From Dolichospermum sp. DET69 (GTDB taxonomy: Bacteria; Cyanobacteriota; Cyanobacteriia; Cyanobacteriales; Nostocaceae): a stretch of DNA of 64,000 nt. Positions 25,894 through 34,157 of the stretch are shown in pieces. The stretch lies in the NCBI GenBank assembly GCA_017355425.1, contig CP070233.1, positions 846,501-910,500 on the forward strand, read 5' to 3'. The notes beneath the pieces were generated by a model that was not told the origin of the DNA, made no database searches, and saw only the letters and a list, made by a program, of their open reading frames with translations. Each line of letters starts with the position of its first letter. Position 1 is the first letter of the stretch. The position numbers and the translations under genes are program-made.

Positions 25894-26550
25894 TTATACA
25901 GAAGATTCATTCGATTCATACTGACTAACTAATACTTCAATAATCTCTTCTGCGTTATTTGTTTCAATCCCTAGTTGTTGGGAGATTTGCTCGCACAGGT
26001 TCCCATCCTGCTGCAACATAATCAACAACTCATCTAGAGTAACAGTTTTGTATTCCCCCTCTGGTGAATTTTCTTCCGTATCGGTAGGTATTAGGGGATT
26101 ATTCTCTACTGCATCGGGACCGTCATATTCCCAAACTGGTTCTCCTGGATTGCGTGTTAATACTTTCATGCCTATATCGTAGGACAGATTGCCAATTTCC
26201 CCAACCCCTAATTCACCAAGTTGGACTAATCTGGTTGCTAATTCATTATGGGGTTTAGAAGATGCTAATAATCTTTCACCAAAACGATTTAACCATTCTA
26301 ACCATTGTTCTGTACTAACACGATGTTCAATGTTTTGTAACCATTTTTGCGCCCAAGCTTGTCCTTTGACTTGATGAACTCCTGCCAATAGTTCTGTGAA
26401 CAGAAGTTCTAAATCTGTATCAGTTAGGAGTGGTAATAAGGGTTTGGGAATATCTTCTCGACCTGAACTGAGATTTTGTTTACCAGCAAACAAGCGCCGG
26501 AAAAATTTTTTAAGCCATTGAATTAGCCGCTTGAGCATCTGATACACCAT
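25894..26550 (-). CDS. Paralogue of the N-terminal domain of the TPR-CHAT protein
   Basis: 218 aa. Residues about 30-140 align closely with the N-terminus of the 992-aa protein downstream on the same strand (LFTELLAGVHQVKGQAWAQK, LGELGVGEIGNLSYDIGMKV), but no TPR or CHAT part follows; the remainder is acidic and ends in a helix (TNNAEEIIEVLVSQYESNE). It is either a regulatory short paralogue or a duplicate cut by the IS-like insertion at its 3' side. The shared domain is not one I can name. Confidence 0.65.
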   Translation of the reverse strand: MVYQMLKRLIQWLKKFFRRLFAGKQNLSSGREDIPKPLLPLLTDTDLELLFTELLAGVHQVKGQAWAQKWLQNIEHRVSTEQWLEWLNRFGERLLASSKPHNELATRLVQLGELGVGEIGNLSYDIGMKVLTRNPGEPVWEYDGPDAVENNPLIPTDTEENSPEGEYKTVTLDELLIMLQQDGNLCEQISQQLGIETNNAEEIIEVLVSQYESNESSV

Positions 26551-26678
26551 TAATATTGCTTATTAAAATTTTAGCGGTGTCCGTGACTAGCTGCTATGTC
26601 TGATGAGAAATTGCCTTGAGTTGTTAGAATGATAAAACCCTAAATTTATCTGGGATATACGGATTTAAACCTGTCTCC

Positions 26679-29603
26679 ATGTCTTACGAACCCCTGCACC
26701 ATAAGTATCGGCCAAAGAGTTTTGCTGAACTGGTGGGTCAAGAGGCGATCGCTACTACCCTAACTAACGCCATTCTTTCAGCGAAAATCGCCCCTGCCTA
26801 TTTGTTCACTGGCCCCAGAGGTACAGGAAAAACTTCTAGTGCGAGAATTCTCGCTAAATCTCTTAATTGTCTCCAAGGTAACCAACCAACTCCTTCACCC
26901 TGCGGCGTTTGTGAAATCTGTCAGGGCATTACTAAAGGCTATTCTACTGATGTAATTGAAATTGACGCTGCTAGTAATACAGGTGTTGATAATATCCGTG
27001 AACTGATTGAAAGGGCGCAGTTTGCCCCCATGCAGTGTCGTTATAAAGTTTATGTGATAGATGAATGTCTGACAGGAGATTCTTTGATTCTCACCGATGC
27101 TGGACTTATTCCCATTGATAACCCAAATATTCAAGGTCAGAGAGTTCTTAGTTACAATGAATCCTCTGAAAAATGGGAATTTAAGAAAGTTGTCCGTTGG
27201 TTAGACCAAGGAGAAAAGCAGACTTTAGTTATCAAAACTACTCACAGAGAAATTAAGTGTACAAGTAATCATTTAATCAGGACTGATGAGGGATGGATAG
27301 CAGCAAAAAACGTCAAAGAAGGAATGAAGATACTATCCCCTGTGAATGTGGATGTGGCACTCTCATCTACAAATTTGGGGTTGATGGACGCAGCCGAAGA
27401 TTTGTTAGCAGACACCAATTTAAAGGTAATACCTACGGACAAAAATTCTACGACGGGGAATCTATTCTTAGACAAGGGGAATTACTTCGGCCACTATGTG
27501 CTTGCGGATGTACAGAAAAGCTCGATATCCCAGACTTTTTGCAAAAAAAAGGTAGAGGAATCAAAAGTATCCAATCTTATTGGGCAAAACATCCATATCA
27601 AAAAGGACACGGAAATTGGGAACTTAGAACACAAAAATTCCTTACTAATGCGGCTTTTATACAGCCAGATACATTGGGACTCATCTACGGAACATTATTG
27701 GGAGATGGCTCAATCACTTACCCCAATAAATACAGTAGATTCCCTCTCAGTGGACAAGGAAGCCCACAGATTCAAATACATACAGAAGGATTCTCGCCTA
27801 CAGAAAATCAACTTATTGCCAACTGGCTTACAGAAATGGGATATCCAGCAACAGCAAAGTTCTACACCAAAAGCATCACAAATAAGCAGTACAACTACAT
27901 CTGGATGGGAGCAACCGCCAGTAGAAAATGGGTGGCAGATTTCAAACAATATTCCATACCCGCAATGGATTACAAATTTGGAGAAGGTCGAATCTGTTCA
28001 CCTCGCTGGAGTTGAGCGAGTTTATGATTTAGAGGTTGAGGATAATCATAATTTTGTAGCTAATGGATTATTAGTACATAACTGCCATATGCTTAGTACA
28101 GCGGCATTTAATGCGTTACTTAAAACCCTGGAAGAACCACCTAAGCACGTTGTTTTTGTCCTCGCCACAACAGATGCACAAAGAGTATTACCAACTATTA
28201 TTTCTCGTTGTCAAAGATTTGATTTTAGACGAATTCAGTTAGAGGCAATGGTCAAGCATTTAACCCATATTGCCGCCACCGAAAGTATTAATATTTCTCA
28301 TGATTCTCTGACTCTTGTGGGACAAATAGCCCAAGGAGGATTAAGAGATGCAGAAAGTTTATTGGATCAATTAGCTTTAGTAACTGGGGAAGTGACACCG
28401 GATAAAGTTTGGGATTTGGTGGGTTCAGTCAGTGAAAAAGATTTATTTGGGCTATTAGAAGCGATCTCTCAAGATCATGCGGAAATAGTCCTCGACTCTA
28501 CTCGTAAAATTCTAGATAGAGGCAGAGAACCCCTGATCATTCTCCAAAATCTCGCCGCTTTTTACCGAGATTTCCTCATAGCTAAAACTGCCCCTAATCG
28601 TCAAGATTTAGTTGCTTGTACTCAGTCAACCTGGACATCATTAGTAGAATTTGCCCAAAAATTTGACATTAGTACCATCTTGCTAGGACAACAACACCTA
28701 AGAACAGCAGAATTACAATTAAAAAATACCACTCAACCCCGTTTGTGGTTAGAAGTCACATTATTAGGATTATTACCCAGCGCGACTGTTCAAATCCAAA
28801 CCGCAAATATTCCCCAGCGAGTTAATCCCAATCCTCCACCCCCTGCTTATTCTCCCGCTGCTGCACCCCCATCAGCATATCCGCCCACAAATAACTACCC
28901 AGCTACTAATTTCGCCCCACCACCCGCGCCAGAACCTATATCTGCACCACCAGCACAGCCAGTGGGGGAAGGTTCACAACATGACTTAACACAACTTTGG
29001 CAACAAGTTCGGGGACATATTCAGCAGCTACCTACACAAGCATTGTTAGGACAAATGTGTCATTTAATGGAGTTCAATGATTCTATTGCCCGTGTAGGTG
29101 TAAAAGCGGTTTGGTATGACAAAGTAAAATCTTATCTACCTATCATTACCACAGCCTTTAGACAAACTTTCCAGCAAGAAATTCAAGTCACTTTAGAAAA
29201 AGCTACCACTGCAAACGCCACATCAACCAGAAGAAATCCACCACCACAAAATTCTCCTCCGGTTCAACAACCACCCCAACCTACAGCCAATCAGCAAACC
29301 CCAGCCCCGCCACCCACACCACAGCCAGTATCTACAGTATCAACACCACCATCAGTAGCAATCCAGCCTGAGCCTGTTGTTACCCATGCAGCACCAGTAC
29401 AAACTATTTCTCCGCCACCAGTACAACCATCTCCATCAAATTGGGATCATGATGGCGTAATTAAAGCTGCGGAAAGTTTAGCGAAATTCTTTTCTGGAGA
29501 AATTATCCGTGTGACAGATGATAGCTTCCAACTATCGGATTCTGTTACTTCTACTGAAACACCTGAAATATATGAATCCTATGTTGATGATGAATATAAT
29601 TAA
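26679..29603 (+). CDS. dnaX: DNA polymerase III subunit gamma/tau with in-frame intein
   Basis: The clamp-loader ATPase. The extein has [20 protein letters not shown], Walker [13 protein letters not shown] (45-56), a four-cysteine zinc module (C64, C75, C78, C81) and Walker B VYVIDE directly before the intein. After splicing, DE would join [20 protein letters not shown]. The sensor motif [21 protein letters not shown] and two proline-rich linkers follow. The 974-residue precursor minus the 339-residue intein gives a 635-residue protein. The insertion point lies in the most conserved active-site motif, as usual for inteins. It converges on tsaD with a 4-bp overlap. A second reading frame inside the intein is listed separately. 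Confidence 0.97.
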   Translation: MSYEPLHHKYRPKSFAELVGQEAIATTLTNAILSAKIAPAYLFTGPRGTGKTSSARILAKSLNCLQGNQPTPSPCGVCEICQGITKGYSTDVIEIDAASNTGVDNIRELIERAQFAPMQCRYKVYVIDECLTGDSLILTDAGLIPIDNPNIQGQRVLSYNESSEKWEFKKVVRWLDQGEKQTLVIKTTHREIKCTSNHLIRTDEGWIAAKNVKEGMKILSPVNVDVALSSTNLGLMDAAEDLLADTNLKVIPTDKNSTTGNLFLDKGNYFGHYVLADVQKSSISQTFCKKKVEESKVSNLIGQNIHIKKDTEIGNLEHKNSLLMRLLYSQIHWDSSTEHYWEMAQSLTPINTVDSLSVDKEAHRFKYIQKDSRLQKINLLPTGLQKWDIQQQQSSTPKASQISSTTTSGWEQPPVENGWQISNNIPYPQWITNLEKVESVHLAGVERVYDLEVEDNHNFVANGLLVHNCHMLSTAAFNALLKTLEEPPKHVVFVLATTDAQRVLPTIISRCQRFDFRRIQLEAMVKHLTHIAATESINISHDSLTLVGQIAQGGLRDAESLLDQLALVTGEVTPDKVWDLVGSVSEKDLFGLLEAISQDHAEIVLDSTRKILDRGREPLIILQNLAAFYRDFLIAKTAPNRQDLVACTQSTWTSLVEFAQKFDISTILLGQQHLRTAELQLKNTTQPRLWLEVTLLGLLPSATVQIQTANIPQRVNPNPPPPAYSPAAAPPSAYPPTNNYPATNFAPPPAPEPISAPPAQPVGEGSQHDLTQLWQQVRGHIQQLPTQALLGQMCHLMEFNDSIARVGVKAVWYDKVKSYLPIITTAFRQTFQQEIQVTLEKATTANATSTRRNPPPQNSPPVQQPPQPTANQQTPAPPPTPQPVSTVSTPPSVAIQPEPVVTHAAPVQTISPPPVQPSPSNWDHDGVIKAAESLAKFFSGEIIRVTDDSFQLSDSVTSTETPEIYESYVDDEYN
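27293..28015 (+). CDS. LAGLIDADG-type homing endonuclease nested out of frame inside the intein
   Basis: A 240-codon frame, -1 relative to dnaX, lying wholly within the intein. The translation is coherent: two short cysteine clusters (C17/C19/C21 in [15 protein letters not shown] and C69/C71/C73 in [13 protein letters not shown]), each followed by a basic, aromatic stretch ending in H-x-x-K-G, then a LAGLIDADG-like helix [15 protein letters not shown] (127-141) and a typical trailing region ([20 protein letters not shown]). One motif implies a homodimer, or a second degenerate motif. The frame closes at TGA 28013, just before intein block F. The only ATG at the start (27293) has AGGG directly abutting it, poor spacing for initiation, so access by frameshifting at 27305 is an alternative. 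Confidence 0.78.
   Translation: MDSSKKRQRRNEDTIPCECGCGTLIYKFGVDGRSRRFVSRHQFKGNTYGQKFYDGESILRQGELLRPLCACGCTEKLDIPDFLQKKGRGIKSIQSYWAKHPYQKGHGNWELRTQKFLTNAAFIQPDTLGLIYGTLLGDGSITYPNKYSRFPLSGQGSPQIQIHTEGFSPTENQLIANWLTEMGYPATAKFYTKSITNKQYNYIWMGATASRKWVADFKQYSIPAMDYKFGEGRICSPRWS
27305..27311 (+). promoter_or_regulatory. Candidate -1 ribosomal frameshift site (A AAA AAC)
   Basis: In the dnaX/intein frame the codons are GCA AAA AAC, so the heptamer is in exact phase for a -1 slip into the endonuclease frame, which opens at 27290. AGGG at 27289-27292 lies 12 nt upstream, comparable to the Shine-Dalgarno-like stimulator of the Escherichia coli dnaX frameshift. A second in-phase site (A AAA AAG, 27545-27551) lies further in. 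No strong downstream stem was evident by eye. Confidence 0.5.
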
Positions 29604-30643
29604 TTTTCGTACAACTGCATAACTTGGTTCAGTGAGAGCCGGGAATGGACTCCTAATGTGAGTGGTGATGTTCTGCCAAGGGATAGGTGTTCTACGGCTG
29701 CACAGCCAATCATGGCGGCGTTATCAGTGCAAAATTTCAAGGGAGGGAATAGAACTCGTAGGTTGTGTTTGCTGGCTGCTGCTTGCAAATGCTTTCTTAG
29801 TCCGCTATTGGCTGCCACACCACCACCTACAGTAATGGTATCTAGATGATAGTTTCGAGCGCAAGCGATCGCTCTTTTGGTTAGCGATCGCGCTACAGTA
29901 TCTTGAAAACTAGCCACAACATCCGCTATTGGTACTTCTTTACCTTCTTTCTCGAATTGCTGCACTAAACGCAATACCGCTGTCTTTAATCCGCTGAAAC
30001 TACAATCATAGGGATGATAACCCCCACCTGGTAAAGAAATTTTTCCTTCCGGTAATGGAAAAGCCTGGGGATTACCTGTTTGTGCCAACTTATCAATTAT
30101 TGGTCCACCGGGATAACCCAGTTTTAACAACCGCGCCACCTTATCAAAAGCCTCACCCGCCGCATCATCACGGGTTTCTCCCAAGGTTTCGTACATACCA
30201 TAATCTTTCACATAAATCAAGCTTGTATGACCGCCGGAAACAAGTAAGCTAAGAAAAGGGGGTTTTAAACTTGGCTCACTCAAATAAGTCGCGTAAATAT
30301 GGCCCTCTAGGTGATGCACTCCCAAAAAAGGCAAATTATGGACAATTGCTAGGGTTTTGGCAGCCGTTAACCCTACCAGCAACGCCCCCACAAGTCCAGG
30401 CGCACAAGTGGCAGCTATCCCATCAATCTGATTCCAGTCTAGATTGCTAGACTCCATAGCTTGCTCTATTTCATAATTCAGCGTTTCTAAATGCTGACGT
30501 GATGCCACCTCGGGCACTACCCCACCATATTGCTGATGAACAGAAATTTGTGAAGCAACTATACTGCTACACACTTCACGATTCTTAATAATTGCCACAG
30601 CAGTTTCATCACAACTGGTTTCAATGGCTAAAACGGTTGTCAT
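29600..30643 (-). CDS. tsaD: tRNA N6-threonylcarbamoyladenosine transferase
   Basis: The catalytic subunit that puts the threonylcarbamoyl group on A37 of ANN-reading tRNAs. ATG 30643 gives [19 protein letters not shown], the canonical start; the upstream ATG at 30673 adds ten unlikely residues. The ASKHA-fold features are present: [14 protein letters not shown] with metal-binding histidines, [39 protein letters not shown] and the C-terminal [10 protein letters not shown]. 347 aa is normal. It converges with dnaX, sharing 4 bp at the 3' ends. Confidence 0.96.
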   Translation of the reverse strand: MTTVLAIETSCDETAVAIIKNREVCSSIVASQISVHQQYGGVVPEVASRQHLETLNYEIEQAMESSNLDWNQIDGIAATCAPGLVGALLVGLTAAKTLAIVHNLPFLGVHHLEGHIYATYLSEPSLKPPFLSLLVSGGHTSLIYVKDYGMYETLGETRDDAAGEAFDKVARLLKLGYPGGPIIDKLAQTGNPQAFPLPEGKISLPGGGYHPYDCSFSGLKTAVLRLVQQFEKEGKEVPIADVVASFQDTVARSLTKRAIACARNYHLDTITVGGGVAANSGLRKHLQAAASKHNLRVLFPPLKFCTDNAAMIGCAAVEHLSLGRTSPLTLGVHSRLSLNQVMQLYEN

Positions 30644-30881
30644 TAGGGTAAATCGGTAAAAGGCAAGAGGCAATATATTCTCCCATATCTTTACTGTTCC
30701 CTGTAAAGAGTTCCCTGTTTCCTAACTTTTGATTGAGAAGCTTTAACTTTTATTGACTTAAACTTTACTCCATTGCCAGCCAAGAGTATGATGACTTCCT
30801 AGTTATCTAAAATAAAGACTGTACAAGCCGCTTCGTTTTGTACAAGAAACTTCTCGTTTTGTAATAAAAGGAAACAACTCC

Positions 30882-31376
30882 ATGAGACGATTGTTTGCTT
30901 TGCTTTTGGTGGTTACTCTTTGGTTCAATTTTGCCCCTGAAGCGAAAGCACTAGGCGCAAATCTTGTCCCTTGCAAAGACTCTCCCGCCTTTCAAGAGCT
31001 AGCACGAAATGCCCGTAACACCACCCCTGACCCCGAATCAGGTAAAAAGCGGTTTGAACGTTATTCTCAGGCACTCTGTGGACCTGAAGGTTATCCCCAC
31101 TTGATTGTAGATGGCCGTCTTGATCATGCTGGTGATTTTTTGATCCCTAGTATTCTCTTCCTCTACATTGCTGGTTGGATTGGCTGGGTAGGCCGTGCTT
31201 ATCTCCAAGCAATCCAAAAAGGATCAAATCCCGAACAAAAAGAAATCCAAATTGATTTAGGTATTGCTTTACCTATCATCACTTCCGGTTTTGCTTGGCC
31301 AGCAGCAGCAATCAAGGAATTGCTCTCTGGGGAGTTAACAGCTAAGGATTCAGAAATTACCGTTTCACCACGTTAA
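30882..31376 (+). CDS. psaF: Photosystem I subunit III
   Basis: A lumenal/transmembrane subunit of photosystem I that helps dock plastocyanin or cytochrome c6. The signal peptide ([20 protein letters not shown], then [11 protein letters not shown]) is followed by the conserved CKDSPAFQE and [16 protein letters not shown] with two cysteines, then the membrane segment [20 protein letters not shown]. 164 aa is the standard length. psaJ follows after 39 bp, and psaL further on. The upstream region has two tgtaca-containing repeats (30826-30860) but no promoter I can define. Confidence 0.98.
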   Translation: MRRLFALLLVVTLWFNFAPEAKALGANLVPCKDSPAFQELARNARNTTPDPESGKKRFERYSQALCGPEGYPHLIVDGRLDHAGDFLIPSILFLYIAGWIGWVGRAYLQAIQKGSNPEQKEIQIDLGIALPIITSGFAWPAAAIKELLSGELTAKDSEITVSPR

Positions 31377-31415
31377 TTCATTTGTTTGCACTCACTCATT
31401 CTGGAGAATAAATTC

Positions 31416-31562
31416 ATGGCTGAAAAAGGCGACGAAACCAACTACCTGATTACATTCATCTCCACTGCTCCTGTAGCCGCTACAATCTGGCTAACAATCA
31501 CAGCCGGGATTTTGATTGAATTTAATCGCTTCTTCCCCGACCTCCTTTTCCACCCACTATAG
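31416..31562 (+). CDS. psaJ: Photosystem I subunit IX
   Basis: 48 aa ([20 protein letters not shown] ... [21 protein letters not shown]). A single transmembrane helix and the conserved [13 protein letters not shown] tail identify PsaJ, which sits beside PsaF at the edge of photosystem I. ATG 31416 is preceded by CTGGAG at suitable distance. It is cotranscribed with psaF by position (39 bp apart). Confidence 0.97.
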   Translation: MAEKGDETNYLITFISTAPVAATIWLTITAGILIEFNRFFPDLLFHPL

Positions 31563-31620
31563 GTTGAAAATGCGGTTCAAAAAAGCTAATTTACTTGGCT
31601 TTTGCTGCTAGATTGTCTAA

Positions 31621-31772
31621 TTGAGTGATCAAACCTAACTAGGTGAAAATATCACTCAAATCAGCAATCTTAACGAATTTATGAAACTCGTCATGTTGTC
31701 CATTATTTGCGAGTTTCATACTTTTCTAAATTAGAAAGATGGCAAAATTAATTTTCATTAAAAATGCCATCT
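31621..31772 (+). promoter_or_regulatory. Three successive perfect hairpins between psaJ and psaL
   Basis: Stem 1: ttgagtgat (31621-31629) with atcactcaa (31651-31659). Stem 2: tatgaaactcg (31680-31690) with cgagtttcata (31710-31720). Stem 3: agatggca (31737-31744) with tgccatct (31765-31772). They occupy the psaJ-psaL gap (298 bp). Stem 3 is followed by TTTA only, so these look more like RNA-processing or attenuation elements than plain terminators. The function is inferred. Confidence 0.55.
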
Positions 31773-31860
31773 TTACTAATTCAAAACCGAGCAAATAACA
31801 TGACTTAAGCAGTAAGCTCATCAAAAACTTACCTAGTGATCCAAGGAATCGAAAATAATT

Positions 31861-32325
31861 ATGGCAGTAGCAGCAGGACGTGACTCCCAAAAGGGCGACC
31901 TAGAGACCCCCATCAATTCCGCTCCTTTGGTGAAGTGGTTTATTAACAATTTGCCAGCTTATCGCCCCGGTCTAAATCCTTTTAGACGCGGTTTGGAAGT
32001 TGGTATGGCTCATGGTTATTTACTATTTGGACCTTTCCATAGATTAGGTCCTTTACGCAATGCCCCCAACGCTACCTTGGCTGGTTTATTGGGCAGTATT
32101 GGCTTGGTTGTAATTTTGACAGCTTGCCTATCTTTATATGCTAATAGCAATCCTGATAAGGCTCTTGCTAGTGTTGCTGTACCCAACCCCCCCGTTGATG
32201 CTTTTAATTCTAAGGAAAGCTGGAACAATTTTGCCAGTGCTTTCTTGATTGGTGGTATTGGTGGCGCAGTAGTTGCTTTCTTTTTAACCGTTAACTCTGG
32301 ATTAATCCAAGGTTTATTAGGTTAA
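31861..32325 (+). CDS. psaL: Photosystem I subunit XI
   Basis: The subunit that forms the trimer or tetramer contact of photosystem I. The N-terminus reads GDLETPINSAPLVKWFINNL, then PAYRPGLNPFRRGLEVGMAH and the chlorophyll-binding HGYLLFGPFHRLGPLRN, two further hydrophobic segments and a short C-terminus ending GLIQGLLG. 154 aa is close to other cyanobacterial PsaL proteins. Placement behind psaF-psaJ with a long structured gap suggests a partly independent transcript. Confidence 0.97.
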   Translation: MAVAAGRDSQKGDLETPINSAPLVKWFINNLPAYRPGLNPFRRGLEVGMAHGYLLFGPFHRLGPLRNAPNATLAGLLGSIGLVVILTACLSLYANSNPDKALASVAVPNPPVDAFNSKESWNNFASAFLIGGIGGAVVAFFLTVNSGLIQGLLG

Positions 32326-32338
32326 TTTGATTCTTAGT

Positions 32339-32375
32339 AATGGGTAATAGTTAATAATTTGGACTATTACCCATT
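32339..32375 (+). terminator. Hairpin after psaL
   Basis: aatgggtaatag and ctattacccatt form a perfect 12-bp stem 13 bp after the psaL stop. No T-run follows, so it may stabilise the 3' end more than terminate. Confidence 0.5.
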
Positions 32376-32408
32376 GCCAAGTTAAGTAAAAAACTAAGTA
32401 TAGAATTG

Positions 32409-32446
32409 ACATCCTCCCCACCTTACTTCGTTGAAGGTGGGGATTC
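32409..32446. mobile_element. IS200/IS605-type end hairpin remnant
   Basis: attgacatcctccccacctt, then a loop, then aaggtggggattcc. The 9-bp stem ccccacctt/aaggtgggg embedded in ttgacatcct...ggattcc is the usual subterminal structure of IS200/IS605 elements in cyanobacteria. No tnpA or tnpB remains. Confidence 0.6.
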
Positions 32447-32543
32447 CAAAGATCACTCTTTGGGCTTCCTCTTTCCACGAGTTGATTTGCATAAAGAAAA
32501 AACCTCCTTCTTTCTTCTTTCTCAACTCCTGACTCGGTGACTT

Positions 32544-33140
32544 CTATTCAAAGATCGCTTTTTCAATTTCAGTTAAAGCTTTCTCAAAATCATCATTGAT
32601 AATTTTTATATCAAATTCATTAGCAGCAGCAATTTCTTCTTCAGCCCGCTGTAAACGACGAGCGATCGCTTCTTCAGAGTCTTGTCCGCGTCCACGAATC
32701 CGGTTTTCTAATTCCGAAAACGAAGGTGGCAAAATAAAAATGCTGCGGGCGCTAGGGAAGGAAGTACGGACTTGTCTTGCTCCTTCTAGTTCAATTTCTA
32801 GCACTACCAACTTACCAGACTGAACATGATTAAGCACAGCTTCACGGGGCGTACCATAGCAGTTACCAGCGAATTCTGCCCATTCTAAAAATTCGCCTTG
32901 AGTAACTAACTGTTCAAATTTATTCCGGGCGATAAAGTAATAGTTTTTACCATCAATTTCTCCAGAACGGGGAGAACGAGTCGTTGCAGATACTGAATAA
33001 TGCAATTCTGGATAACGCTTCAGAATTTCATTCATTAAAGTACCTTTGCCGACTCCACTAGGACCGGTTAAAACAATTAGCTTGCCCAGAGGTGGGCATT
33101 CTTTCGTATTTGCACCATTATGGATAGGTAAAACTTGCAT
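32544..33140 (-). CDS. gmk: Guanylate kinase
   Basis: Phosphorylates GMP to GDP. P-loop [13 protein letters not shown], the GMP-binding [20 protein letters not shown] and the lid [18 protein letters not shown] are all present. 198 aa from ATG 33140. remA lies 254 bp upstream on the same strand, the same neighbour pair as in Bacillus. Confidence 0.96.
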   Translation of the reverse strand: MQVLPIHNGANTKECPPLGKLIVLTGPSGVGKGTLMNEILKRYPELHYSVSATTRSPRSGEIDGKNYYFIARNKFEQLVTQGEFLEWAEFAGNCYGTPREAVLNHVQSGKLVVLEIELEGARQVRTSFPSARSIFILPPSFSELENRIRGRGQDSEEAIARRLQRAEEEIAAANEFDIKIINDDFEKALTEIEKAIFE

Positions 33141-33394
33141 TATCCGTGAAAAAGAGTGAATTAATCAATATAAATTATTCGTTAGTCTTGTTCTAGCCGC
33201 TAAAACAACTAATACCATTTTGAATTTTGAATTTTAGATTGTAACCTACCTACGGTATAACCTCTGTAGGTTACCATCTCTCATCCTTACTATTTAAATT
33301 GGTATCAAGACTAAAGAATTTGTAGCACTGGTGACAGAAAACCAGTCTAATTCACATAGTACGGCCGATATGGTACAAATAGAGTTGATAATTT

Positions 33395-33667
33395 CTATGT
33401 TTGATTATCTACAACATGATGATCACGGGAAATCACAAACCTATTGGCTACTGTTTCTGGCTGAATTGCAGAGAGAATCACATGACTAGAATCAGTGATA
33501 ATCACCGCCCTAGTCCTTCTTCCATAGGTAGCATCAACCAGTTGACCTCTATCCCTAGCATCGGTGATAATCCGTTTAATGGGAGCAGATTCTGGACTAA
33601 CTATCGCAACGACTCTGTTGGCAGAGACGATATTACCAAACCCGATATTGATTAATTGAATTTCCAT
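33395..33667 (-). CDS. remA: RemA-family regulator (DUF370)
   Basis: 90 aa. [40 protein letters not shown] and [19 protein letters not shown] are diagnostic of RemA/DUF370, a small ring-forming DNA-binding protein that controls biofilm and osmoprotection genes in Bacillus. Its role in cyanobacteria is not known to me. The placement upstream of gmk is conserved across phyla. Confidence 0.9.
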   Translation of the reverse strand: MEIQLINIGFGNIVSANRVVAIVSPESAPIKRIITDARDRGQLVDATYGRRTRAVIITDSSHVILSAIQPETVANRFVISRDHHVVDNQT

Positions 33668-34157
33668 AAGAAAAATTTCAGCTAAACGAAAAATGAAAAG
33701 CTTGTAGTAAACTTATTTCCATGTTATCGCTAAAGAATGGGAGTTACAACGACTTAAACCACGTTAAGTTGAGTTTTTTCATAACAAATGCTTTTTTTAG
33801 CTGTATTATCAACGAAATCTACTAAAAATATTCCCTCTGATATATGCAAAATTATATCCATATAAACTAGTAACGCAGGGCGGAATTTAGAATTTAGAAT
33901 GAATACAGCATAAGCTTTTCACAGATTCGGAATGGTTCATTAACTTACGCCGTACTGTACTAGTAAGCCTTTTTCGGAATTTAAAATAAATGTAAGTGGC
34001 ATGAGCTTTTGGAGACTGGTAAGAGGCAATTTTATAGTACTGCAGTACTGTATTTGGCATGAAAAGAGCAGCTTGCATCACACCTCTATCTATTATACTA
34101 GACTCAAAGACATCTTATTTGCCAGATTTAGGGGCAATTCATAAATGCCCCAAATTA
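33668..34157. other. Gene-free stretch with repeat fragments
   Basis: It contains the cgcagggcggaatttagaat fragment (33872-33891) followed by AGAATTT heptamers, and a 14-bp palindrome agtactgcagtact (34036-34049). A 64-codon minus-strand frame (33887-34081) starts in the repeat and has no recognisable content. Confidence 0.5.

Larger units (their letters stand above)
27066..28082 (+). other. DnaX intein (339 residues)
   Basis: It begins with Cys1 of [13 protein letters not shown] (block A), has block B as [18 protein letters not shown], and ends with block [19 protein letters not shown] and block G LLVHN followed by the +1 Cys of the extein. Splicing residues Cys1, block B His, terminal His-Asn and Cys+1 are all present, so it should be active. 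The roughly 200 residues between the splicing halves (about 27320-27985) show no endonuclease motif in this frame and are Ser/Thr/Gln-rich; they coincide with the endonuclease frame read one base back. Confidence 0.93.

Noticed and set aside
27293-28015. Explanation of the nested endonuclease frame as a sequencing frameshift
   Set aside because: Two compensating errors would be needed, and the dnaX frame reads through the same stretch without a stop into correct intein blocks F and G.
33887-34081. 64-codon minus-strand frame upstream of the TgpA-like gene
   Set aside because: Its end lies in heptamer repeat DNA, composition is not convincing and no ribosome site is seen.
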